Positions 28,021-38,738 of a stretch of 64,000 nucleotides of DNA are shown piece by piece (within the stretch, counting starts at the first letter, position 1; each line of letters begins with the position of its first letter). Both the position numbers and the translations under genes were made by a program. Source of the DNA: Halocaridina rubra (Eukaryota > Arthropoda > Malacostraca > Decapoda > Atyidae); the NCBI GenBank assembly GCA_037179515.1, contig JAXCGZ010009446.1, forward strand, positions 202,501 to 266,500, in the 5' to 3' direction. Below the pieces are notes generated by a model. That model was given only the letters and a program-made list of their open reading frames with translations. It had not been told where the DNA came from and ran no database searches.

Positions 28021-29182
<1,162 letters not shown>

Positions 29183-29261
<79 letters not shown>
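29183..29261. repeat. (TA)n microsatellite
   Basis: Abuts the left end of the Penelope-like fragment at 29262. Confidence 0.97.
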
Positions 29262-29263
<2 letters not shown>

Positions 29264-29608
29264 TACAAACTGTTAACATACAGCACTAAATAGTAAGGAA
29301 GCCCATCAGTGAAACAAAACTTATAAAACAATGCTATATTTCGGATCCTAACTGGATCCCTTCTCAAGCACAACTGAGAAAAAATAACAAAAGGACTCAT
29401 GAGACCTGAGGGATTAGAAATTTTTATGATAACAGGATAGGTCTAATCCAAACGAATTATCCTCAACAAAGAAGCCGCCAAGATCATTAAACCATTAACA
29501 AAGAAAAATGTTAATCCTTAAAATGATAAATGATCTGAAAGAAGATAACCCCCAACATATTTTTATAATTAAAAGAAAATTAATAAATATGCACATATAG
29601 ATATACAC
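29262..29608 (-). mobile_element. Penelope-like element, minus copy, distal part
   Basis: Reverse complement of 37452-37790 with few changes (for example tataaaacaatgctatattt and caacatatttttataatta). It is the continuation of the minus copy at 36568-36980, split off by the LINE insertions between them. Confidence 0.85.
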
Positions 29609-29609
29609 A

Positions 29610-30056
29610 GTGGTAATCTCAGGCATAAGTGAATCCCAGGAGCCAACATGGCAGGGGAGACTTGAAGAAAATAAAGCTAGGGTTGTAGACCTGATAAGAA
29701 AGCTTGGAGTAGTATGTGGTCCTGAGGATATTGTAAACATACACCAACTAGGTAAATATTCGAGGGAAGGAAAGCCGAGACCAACAAAAGTAACCTTTGA
29801 GAGAGGGGAGACATGTAGGGAAATATTGTTGAGAAAAAAAAGTCTAAAAGACCTTCAAGAATGCAAAGAAGTGTTCATTAGACGATACAGAACACAGGAA
29901 GAGATGGGAAAGATCAAAAACTTGTTGCAAGAGGCAAGAAGGTTAAATGATGAAAGAAATGAAGAAGAGAAGAAAAATTTTCGTTACGGAATACTTCCAG
30001 ACAAAGGGGAGATAAAGAAGATAATGACAGAAGATCAGGGGATGGGGCCTCATTAA
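29610..30056 (+). CDS. LINE family A ORF1, C-terminal part (5'-truncated)
   Basis: Encodes VISGISESQEPTWQGRLEEN followed by IVNIHQLGKYSREGKPRPTK and an ERGE/REILL segment. This is the RRM-like and C-terminal domain pattern of LINE ORF1 RNA-binding proteins, which coat the element RNA. The 5' end is lost at the insertion junction, so there is no authentic start. The frame stops with TAA at 30054-30056. The ORF2 frame is open across this stop. Confidence 0.75.
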   Translation: MVISGISESQEPTWQGRLEENKARVVDLIRKLGVVCGPEDIVNIHQLGKYSREGKPRPTKVTFERGETCREILLRKKSLKDLQECKEVFIRRYRTQEEMGKIKNLLQEARRLNDERNEEEKKNFRYGILPDKGEIKKIMTEDQGMGPH

Positions 30057-30058
30057 GA

Positions 30059-32881
30059 TTGTTATACACAAATGCTGATGGATTAGCTGGTAAGGCAGTA
30101 GAATTAAAAGATAGGATTCACAACAGTAAGGCAGATATAGTAGCAATTACAGAGACTAAGTTGAGTGAGGACATAAACAGTGTCACAGTTTTTCCTAAGG
30201 GCTTCAGAATACTAAGGGTCGAAAGATCTGAGAGGACTGGTGGAGGGATAGCACTGCTCATAAGTGAGAGGATTCAAGTTGAAGAGATAAACTTGGCTAT
30301 AGAAAGTGAGTTCAAGGAATTTCTTGTTGCTCGCATAAATACTGGGTCAGAGAGCATTATAATAACTGTTGTATACAACCCACCAAGGAACCAAAATAGG
30401 CTTGAAATTTATGAGGAAAGTCATATAGGTACGATTGAAGTCATAAACTCAGTTGTTAACATGGCGCGGGAGAAAAAATGTAGGATTTTGATTATGGGAG
30501 ACTTTAATCATAAAGAGATAGATTGGATAAATCTTGACCCACACAGTGGTGAGGACTCCTTTGGGGCAAGATTCCTAGATTGCGTACAAGGGAATTTCCT
30601 ACACCAACATGTAATGGAACCAACAAGAGCCAGGGGTGGGGATGAGCCATCACTACTTGATCTGGTGTTCACAGATAATGTGTTGGATATTGAAAATATT
30701 GAGTATGAACCACCAATTGGAAAGAGTGACCACTGTGTGTTGTTGATGGAGTATATCATTGAAGACATTCTTCCTGAGAGTAGAGGCACTGAGGACATGA
30801 GGAGGAACTATCAGAAAGGAGATTACATCAAAATGAATGAGCTTTTTGCAGTTATTGACTGGAGAACCTTATTTTACAACAAATCTGTACAAGAAATGTA
30901 TGACATCTTTTGTGAGAAATATGGGAAGATTGTAGATTGCTGCATACCTGTCACCAAAGTAGGTGTAATTCATGCCAGAGAGAAATGGTTCGATAATGGG
31001 TGTAAAAGAGCTAAGGAGTGGAGAGACAAATGCTGGAAAAGGTATAGGAGGAGAAAAAACATAAATGCCTGGCAAACCTACAAAAGAGCAAGAAATGACT
31101 ACCTAAGTAAAAGGAGAGAGGCAGAGAAAGATTATGAGAGGGACATCACCAGGAAGGCGAAAGAAAATCCCAAGCTTTTCCACAGCTTTATCAGAGGAAA
31201 ACTGAAGGTAAAAGAACAGGTTTTAAGGCTAAAGAGAGCGGATGGAAGCATCACTGAGACGGACGAAGAGATCTGCAAAGAATTGAACAAGGAGTTTCAG
31301 TCAGTATTTACAGTAGAAAATACCCCACCCCCTCAGATTGCAGTGATAGAAGCTCAAGGGCCGGTATTAGAGAACATCAACCTTACAGCCACAGAGGTAT
31401 GCAAAGCGCTGATGGATTTAGATGTTCATAAAGCTACAGGTCCTGATGACATATCCCCTCATGTGCTTAAAAAATGCGCAAACACAATATCAGTGGCACT
31501 AAGTATCATATTTAAGGAGTCATTGGAGTCGGGGGAGATTCCAAGATGCTGGAAACAAGCAAATGTGATACCTATCTTCAAAAAGGGAAGGAGGGATACG
31601 GCTCTGAACTATAGACCAGTTTCCTTGACCAGCATAGTTTGCAAAGTTATGGAGAAACTACTAAGGAAACATATCTCTCTTCACTTGGAATCCTTCAACT
31701 TTTTGTCAGTGAGGCAACATGGCTTCAGAGAAGGAAGATCAACAGTAACAAACTTATTAGAATTTTATGATGAGGTAAGCCAAATCTTACAGGAAAGAGA
31801 GGGCTGGGCAGATTGCATATTCCTAGACTTCCAGAAAGCGTTTGACACTGTTCCACATGGGAGACTTATTAGGAAGCTGCAATCAATGGCTAGAATAGGT
31901 GGAAATGTCTTGGAATGGATAAAAACTTACTTAGAAGGAAGGGAACAGAGGGTTAGAGTAAGACACTCAGTGTCTGAATGGAGAAGAGTTAGTAGTGGAG
32001 TTCCACAGGGTTCAGTGTTAGGGCCACTTTTGTTCCTTGTATATGTAAATGACCTACCAGAGTCTGTAAATTCATTCATGAATATGTTTGCAGATGATGC
32101 AAAGATTGTGAAGAAAGTAAAAAACGAGAACAATGGTAGAGAACTTCAGGAGGATCTAAATAATCTGCATGAGTGGTCAGAAAAGTGGCTAATGAAATTC
32201 AATACCTCAAAATGTAAGGTAATGAGAATGGGTACAAGTGCAAGAAGGCCCAAGCTTGACTACTCGGTGGCTGGAGTACAACTTCAGGAGACAGAAAATG
32301 AGAGAGATCTAGGAGTAAACATATTGGCAGATTTGTCTCCAGAAATACATATAAATGGCGTAGTAAGGGCAGCATATGCATTCTTATCAAATGTAAGGGT
32401 AGCCTTCAGGCACATGGACAAGGAAATGTTCAGAAATATTTATGTAACCTATGTGAGGCCAAAACTCGAATATGCAGCCCCCTTTTGGAATCCGCACTTG
32501 AAAAAGCACATAGCTAAGCTTGAAAAAGTTCAAAGACATGCCACGAAACTGGTGCCAGAAATACGCAATCTCGGTTATGATGAGAGGCTGAGGGAATTAG
32601 ACTTGCCATCACTCGAAGCTAGAAGAGTAAGGGGGGATATGGTGACAGTCTTTAAATTCCTTCACGGTTATGATAGAGTGGATAGGGATCGATATTTCGA
32701 TATGGCTGGCTCTAGAACTAGAGGTCATAGTTTGAAGCTTCGGAAGAAAACTTGTTTGCAGGATGTAAGGAAATACTTTTTCAGTGTAAGAGTAGTTGAT
32801 AATTGGAATTCGCTAAGCGAGGAGGTAGTTAATGCTACCTCAATCCATAGTTTTAAGGACAGGTATGATAAGTATCACTAA
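30059..32881 (+). CDS. LINE family A ORF2: endonuclease and reverse transcriptase, uninterrupted
   Basis: 940 codons, TAA at 32879-32881. The APE-type endonuclease is at residues about 1-235: TNADGL at the start, the catalytic Glu in ITETKL (E32), MGDFNHKEIDW near 147-157, and SDHCVLL near 227. RT follows: ATGPDDISPHVLKKC, RPVSLTS, FLDFQKAFDTVPHGRL, SGVPQGSVLGPLLF, FADDAKIV near 677. The C-terminal domain includes VRPKLEYAAPFWNPHL. The enzyme nicks target DNA and copies element RNA in the nucleus. No ATG lies near the start: the frame is open upstream into ORF1 (reads ..ASLRLLYTNADG), so initiation is unclear. No stop or frameshift is seen, so this is a potential active-enzyme source. Confidence 0.93.
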   Translation: MLYTNADGLAGKAVELKDRIHNSKADIVAITETKLSEDINSVTVFPKGFRILRVERSERTGGGIALLISERIQVEEINLAIESEFKEFLVARINTGSESIIITVVYNPPRNQNRLEIYEESHIGTIEVINSVVNMAREKKCRILIMGDFNHKEIDWINLDPHSGEDSFGARFLDCVQGNFLHQHVMEPTRARGGDEPSLLDLVFTDNVLDIENIEYEPPIGKSDHCVLLMEYIIEDILPESRGTEDMRRNYQKGDYIKMNELFAVIDWRTLFYNKSVQEMYDIFCEKYGKIVDCCIPVTKVGVIHAREKWFDNGCKRAKEWRDKCWKRYRRRKNINAWQTYKRARNDYLSKRREAEKDYERDITRKAKENPKLFHSFIRGKLKVKEQVLRLKRADGSITETDEEICKELNKEFQSVFTVENTPPPQIAVIEAQGPVLENINLTATEVCKALMDLDVHKATGPDDISPHVLKKCANTISVALSIIFKESLESGEIPRCWKQANVIPIFKKGRRDTALNYRPVSLTSIVCKVMEKLLRKHISLHLESFNFLSVRQHGFREGRSTVTNLLEFYDEVSQILQEREGWADCIFLDFQKAFDTVPHGRLIRKLQSMARIGGNVLEWIKTYLEGREQRVRVRHSVSEWRRVSSGVPQGSVLGPLLFLVYVNDLPESVNSFMNMFADDAKIVKKVKNENNGRELQEDLNNLHEWSEKWLMKFNTSKCKVMRMGTSARRPKLDYSVAGVQLQETENERDLGVNILADLSPEIHINGVVRAAYAFLSNVRVAFRHMDKEMFRNIYVTYVRPKLEYAAPFWNPHLKKHIAKLEKVQRHATKLVPEIRNLGYDERLRELDLPSLEARRVRGDMVTVFKFLHGYDRVDRDRYFDMAGSRTRGHSLKLRKKTCLQDVRKYFFSVRVVDNWNSLSEEVVNATSIHSFKDRYDKYH

Positions 32882-33303
32882 GTCTAAAAATGGAACCGAT
32901 CAGGAGACGGGAAGATACGAGCTTTGGGCTCTTTCCCGTAAACACAATTAGGTAATCACAATTAGGTAATCACATACCATATACGCAAACACAATATCAG
33001 TGGCACTAAGTATCATATTTAAGGAGTCACTGGAGTCGGGGGAGATTCCAAGATGCTGGAAACAAGCAAATGTGATACCTATCTTCAAAAAGGGAAGGAG
33101 GGATACGGCTCTGAACTATAGACCAGTTTCCTTGACCAGCATAGTTTGCAAAGTTATGGAGAAACTACTAAGGAAACATATCTCTCTTCACTTGGAATCC
33201 TTCAACTTTTTGTCAGTGAGGCAACATGGATTCAGAGAACATAAGAACATAAGTTTAGTTCCTGGGTTCATCAGTTTAGTTCCTGGGTTCATCCAGTGAG
33301 GAC

Positions 33304-34023
33304 GTGCTTCCAGTAGCTCTAATCTTGACCATACTTAGTACAATGGAGAGTGGTGGTGTTCTTTGTGCTGGTGGTGTTAGTGGTAGTGGTGTTGGTGGTG
33401 GTGTCGTTGTTGGTGCTGTTTGTGGCTGTGCTGGGGATTTGTCCTCGTCTGACGCAAGCAAACTCATTTTTAATTTAAGAAATGAGTTGGCCGCAGTCAG
33501 GCAGGAGGTCAGATCCTTAGCTGAGGAGAACAGGGATCTGAGAGGTAAAGTAGAGGTGTTAACCAGGAAGGGACGATTGAATAATGAAGACGACTGGAAA
33601 GTTGTGAAAAAGGGTTCAACGAAGATGGTTCTTAAGAAAAATGATACTTTTAGACTACAGGTTGCTAATTCATTTAGTTCACTTAGAGATGAATGTGACA
33701 GTGGCGGCAGTAATTCTTCAGGAACCATAGAGTCAGATAGGTGTACTAGCGATCGTAAAAATGGAAGTGGGAAAAGCTCTCAGGTCAAGAGCCTAGGTAA
33801 GTCTCCCAAGGTCGGAGTAACCCATCCTCCGGATAAGTCTCGTTCTTTGGTAATAGTAGGGGATTCACTATGCAGATATGTAGACAGGAAACTCAGGCAT
33901 AGAGTTAGAGGAAAATATTTTTTCCCTGGAGCAGGTATGAAGAAGGTGGGTGAGTCAATAAATAGCTGGATTGAGAAAAAAGATGTTGTTTGTTTGAGAG
34001 CAATGCACAGCAGTCAGAAATAA
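33304..34023 (+). CDS. LINE family B ORF1: coiled coil plus GDSL/SGNH-like esterase start
   Basis: The frame holds a Gly/Val/Ser-rich start, then a probable coiled coil (NLRNELAAVRQEVRSLAEEN) at about residues 57-85. A basic middle follows, then RSLVIVGDSLCRYVDR near 182-197, which is block I of an SGNH hydrolase. GDSL-type esterase domains are known in ORF1 of CR1/L2-type LINEs. The domain is cut after KYFFPGAGMKK by the internal deletion, and the last residues come from ORF2 DNA in another frame. The 5' part may also be altered. Confidence 0.75.
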   Translation: MLPVALILTILSTMESGGVLCAGGVSGSGVGGGVVVGAVCGCAGDLSSSDASKLIFNLRNELAAVRQEVRSLAEENRDLRGKVEVLTRKGRLNNEDDWKVVKKGSTKMVLKKNDTFRLQVANSFSSLRDECDSGGSNSSGTIESDRCTSDRKNGSGKSSQVKSLGKSPKVGVTHPPDKSRSLVIVGDSLCRYVDRKLRHRVRGKYFFPGAGMKKVGESINSWIEKKDVVCLRAMHSSQK

Positions 34024-34084
34024 AGCAAACAGAATTTTAGGATTTATCTCAAGAAGCGTCAGCAATAGGACGGAAAAAGTTACT

Positions 34085-34555
34085 TTGCAGCTCTATCTTG
34101 CATTAGTTAGGCCCCAATTAGATTATGCTGTGCAATTCTGGTCACCCTATTATAGAATGGAAATTGAATCCTTGGAGAGAGTGCAGCGAAGAATGACCAA
34201 GATGATACACAATATCAGAAATCTACCATATGAGGACAGATTAAAAAAACTTAATCTACATTCTCTAGAGAGGCGAAGAGTTGGGGGGGATATGATTGAA
34301 GTGTATAAATGGTTTAAAGGGATTAACAAGGGAGATATTAATAAAGTTTTAAAAATTCATGATCAAACCAGAACTCGTAATAATGGATTTAAGCTTGATA
34401 AATTTAGGTTCAGAAGGGAAATAGGTAAAAATTGGTTTGGTAATAGAGTAGCTGATGCATGGAACAAGCTTCCTAGTATGATAGTAAATGCCAATACCTT
34501 AGACACCTTCAAATGTAGATTAGATAGACATATGACAGAGGTAGGGTGGGTATGA
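34085..34555 (+). pseudogene. LINE family B ORF2, C-terminal remnant
   Basis: Encodes LYLALVRPQLDYAVQFWSPY followed by an ESLERVQRRMTKMIHNIRNL block and ends HMTEVGWV. This is the C-terminal region of a jockey-superfamily ORF2. The same frame opens slightly upstream (34027). Catalytic RT motifs are absent. Confidence 0.85.
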
Positions 34556-35338
34556 ATAGGTTAGTGCTTATTAGAAAAATCATAAAAAGAAAAATAGAAT
34601 AAATAAGTAGAGTAGAATAGAATAGGTTAGACATGCTGAAAATACAATTAAAAAATGGAGCTGCCTCGTGTGTGCCAGTAAGCATGTTGCAGTGTCCTCT
34701 ATTCTTATGTTCTTATGTTCTAAGAATAGAGGACACTACAACATGCCTGCTGGCACACACGAGGCAGCTCCATTTTTGAATTGTATTTTCAGCATGTCTA
34801 ACCTATTCTATTCTACTCTACTTATTTATTCTATTTTTCTTTTTTTGATTTTTCTAATAAGCACTAACCTATTCATACCCACCCTACCTCTGTCATATGT
34901 CTATCTAATCTACATTTGAAGGTGTCTAAGGTATTGGCATTTACTATCCTACTAGGAAGCTTGTTCCATGCATCAGCTACTCTATTACCAAACCAATTTT
35001 TACCAATTTCCCTTCTGAACCTAAATTTATCAAGCTTAAATCCATTATTACGAGTTCTGGTTTGATAATGAATTTTTAAAACTTTATTAATATCTCCCTT
35101 GTTAATCCCTTTAAACCATTTATACACTTCAATCATATCCCCCCTAACTCTTCTCCTCTCTAGAGAATGTAGATTAAGTTTTTTTAATCTGTCCTCATAT
35201 GGTAGGTTTCTGATATTGTGTATCATCTTGGTCATTCTTCCCTGCACTCTCTCCAAGGATTCAATTTCCATTCTATAATAGGGTGACCAGAATTGCACAG
35301 CATAATCTAAATGGGGCCTAACTAATGCAAGATAGAGC
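34089..35338. repeat. 619-bp-arm inverted repeat (LINE family B tails)
   Basis: Arms 34089-34707 and 34721-35338, loop 34708-34720. Only scattered substitutions and a one-base indel separate the arms, so RNA from either strand would fold into a long hairpin. Confidence 0.92.
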
Positions 35339-35346
35339 TACAAAAT
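34721..35346 (-). mobile_element. LINE family B ORF2 tail, inverted copy
   Basis: Near-exact reverse complement of 34089-34707 with an intact C-terminal frame on the minus strand (35298-34873). Joined 3' end to 3' end with the plus copy through a 13-bp loop. Confidence 0.92.
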
Positions 35347-36567
35347 AACTTATTAGAATTTTATGATGAGGTAAGCCGAATCTTACAGGAAAGAGAGGGC
35401 TGGGCAGATTGCATATTCCTAGACTTCCAGAAAGCGTTTGACACTGTTCCACATGGGAGACTTATTAGGAAGCTGCAATCAATGGCTAGAATAGTTGGAA
35501 ATGTTTTGGAATGGATAAAAACTTACTTAGAAGGAAGGGAACAGAGGGTTAGAGTAAGACACTCAGTGTCTGAATGGAGAAGAGTTAGTAGTGGAGTTCC
35601 ACAGGGTTCAGTTTTAGGGCCACTTTTGTTCCTTGTATATGTAAATGACCTACCAGAGTCTGTAAATTCATTCATGAATATGTTTGCAGATGATGCAAAG
35701 ATTGTGAAGAAAGTAAAAAACGAGAACAATGGTAGAGAACTTCAGGAGGATCTAAATAATCTGCATGAGTGGTCAGAAAAGTGGCTAATGAAATTCAATA
35801 CTTCAAAATGTAAGGTAATGAGAATGGGTACAAGTGCAAGAAGGCCCAAGCTTGACTACTCGGTGGCTGGAGTACAACTTCAAGAGACAGAAAATGAGAG
35901 AGATCTAGGAGTAAACATACTGGCAGATTTGTCTCCAGAAATACATATAAATGGCATAGTAAGGACAGCATATGCATTCTTATCAAATGTAAGGGTAGCC
36001 TTCAGGCACATGGACAAGGAAATGTTCAGAAATATTTATGTAACCTATGTGAGGCCAAAACTCGAATATGCAGCCCCCTTTTGGAATCCGCACTTGAAAA
36101 AGCACATAGCTAAGCTTGAAAAAGTTCAAAGACATGCCACGAAACTGGTGCCAGAAATACGCAATCTCAGTTATGATGAGAGGCTGAGGGAATTAGACTT
36201 ACCATCACTCGAAGCTAGAAGAGTGAGGGGGGATATGGTGACAGTCTTTAAATTCCTTCATGGTTATGATTGAGTGGATAGGGATCGATATTTTGATATG
36301 GCTGGCTCTAGAACTAGAGGTCATAGTTTGAAGCTTCGTAAGAAAACTTCTTTGCAGGATGTAAGGAAATAGTGTTTCAGTGTAAGAGTAGTTGATAATT
36401 GGAATTGGCTAAGCGAGGAGGTAGTTAATGCTATCTCAATCCATAGTTTTAAGGACAGGTATGATAAGTATCACTAAGTATAAAATGGAACCGATCAGGA
36501 GACGGGAAGATACGAGCTTTGGGCTCTTTCCCGTAAACACAATTAGGTAATCACAATTAGGTAATCA

Positions 36568-36980
36568 CAAGAGCATACAATATGAAATACATATATAAAT
36601 CCTAATACAATCAAAATACACAATAACGACAACAATCTGGTTGGGGGTTTATCTTGAGGGATAACTTCGTTGAGGCAGCGCTTCAGGAGGGCTTTATCAA
36701 TTATGTCAGGGGTCCATTGCCCCCTAGATAGGTTAAAATTGTCCTTCATTTCAATGACAGAAGATTCCACAATTTTCCGTTTGAATTGACAGGTACTTTT
36801 AAATAGCATAGTGGCACCACTCCAATCAATCCGATGATTATGTTCATTGATGTGGGTAAAAAGAGCCGAATTTTCTTGATTATATCTTACTGCTCTCTTT
36901 TGTTCTAAGACTCTCTGGGATAGAGAGCGGCCTGTTTGTCCTATGTACACTCTATTGCAATCATTATAGCTTATTTGGTA
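36568..36980 (-). mobile_element. Penelope-like element, minus copy, GIY-YIG endonuclease part
   Basis: On the minus strand the frame reads ISYNDCNRVYIGQTGRSLSQ, then RVLEQKRAVRYNQENSALF and HINEHNHRIDW. This is the GIY-YIG endonuclease domain that follows RT in Penelope-like elements. It continues with KRKIVESSVIEMKDNFN to about 36600. The RT part is not present here: the copy starts at the palindrome centre. The YIG motif is intact. Confidence 0.85.
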
Positions 36981-37006
36981 ACAAAAAAGAAGTTAATGCA
37001 GGAGTA

Positions 37007-37790
37007 TACCAAATAAGCTGTAATGACTGCAATACAGTGTAAATATCACAAACAGGCCGCTCTCTATCCCAGAGAGTCTTAGAACACAAGAGAGCAGTAA
37101 GGTATAATCAAGAAAATTCGGCTCTTTTTACCCACATCAATGAACATAATCATCGGATTGATTGGAGTGGTGCCACTATGCTATTTAAAAGTACCTGTCA
37201 ATTCAAACGGAAAATTGTGGAATCCTCCCTCATTGAAATGAAGGACAATTTTAATCTATCTAGGGGGCAATGGACCCCTGACATAATTGATAAAGCCCTC
37301 CTGAAGCGCTGCCTCAACGAAGTTATTCCTCTAGATAAACCCCCAACCAGATTGTAGTCGTTATTGTGTATTTTGATTGTATTAGGATTTATATATGTAT
37401 TTCATTTTGTATGCTCTTGTATATGGGGATGTGTGTACAGATATTTTTACATGTGTATATCTATATGTGCATATTTATTAATTTTCTTTTAATTATAAAA
37501 ATATGTTGGGGGTTATCTTCTTTCAGATCATTTATCATTTTAAGGATAAACATTTTTCTTTGTTAATGGTTTAATGATCTTGGCGGCTTCTTTGTTGAGG
37601 ATGATTCGTTTGGATTAGACCTGTCCTGTTATCATAAAAATTTCTAATCCCTCAGGTCTCATGAGTCCTTTTGTTTATGTCTCTTCCTTCTTTGTTATTT
37701 TTTCTCAGTTGTGCTTGAGAAGGGATCCAGTTATGATCCGAAATATAGCATTGTTTTATAAGTTTTGTTTCACTGATGGGCTTCCTTACT
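37007..37790 (+). mobile_element. Penelope-like element, plus copy, GIY-YIG part and 3' region
   Basis: Inverted partner of 36568-36980, with the same GIY-YIG region (RSLSQRVLEHKRAVRYN). A stop codon replaces the tyrosine of YIG (gtgtaaata at about 37037-37045), so it cannot encode an active nuclease. It continues without interruption through a 370-bp downstream region to (TA)n at 37791. That region is the undisrupted version of 29262-29608. Confidence 0.87.

Positions 37791-38738
<948 letters not shown>

Larger units (their letters stand above)
29609..32973 (+). mobile_element. CR1-like LINE family A, copy 3, with intact ORF2
   Basis: The most complete family A copy. It begins inside ORF1, contains ORF1's C-terminal part and an uninterrupted ORF2. 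It ends with a 3' UTR and a tandemly repeated terminus (caattaggtaatca twice). I assign it to the CR1/L2 side of the jockey superfamily from the short tandem 3' terminus and the RT/EN type; the exact clade needs a tree. It is inserted in a Penelope-like fragment within intron 4, sense to the gene. Confidence 0.92.
33239..34720 (+). mobile_element. CR1-like LINE family B with internal deletion
   Basis: It joins the ORF1 region (33304-34020) directly to the C-terminal end of ORF2 (34027-34552), so endonuclease and most of RT are missing. The 3' terminus carries octamer-like repeats (ttcttatg twice), as in CR1 elements. The 5' edge at 33239 starts 'acataagaacataag', which is the reverse complement of that octamer. 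Inserted in LINE family A copy 4. Confidence 0.85.
32984..36567 (+). mobile_element. CR1-like LINE family A, copy 4, split by a nested insertion
   Basis: The 5'-truncated copy starts 'gcaaacacaatatcag' eleven bases after copy 3 ends. It runs to about 33238 (RT thumb-side FLSVRQHGF-R). It is interrupted by 33239-35346, then resumes 'aacttattagaattttatga' to the repeated terminus at 36567. About 20 bp of element sequence is missing at the interruption. The second half has an open frame (35482-36273) ended by TGA at 36271 and has a later TAG at about 36370, so it is inactive. Confidence 0.92.

Noticed and set aside
33304..34023. Host GDSL lipase/esterase gene
   Set aside because: The frame has only block I of the fold, is cut by a deletion, sits inside a LINE with family B termini, and matches the ORF1 layout of CR1-type elements.
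36543..36950. Host or bacterial GIY-YIG nuclease gene
   Set aside because: It is mirrored by an inverted copy with the same flanks and has the Penelope-like endonuclease pattern.
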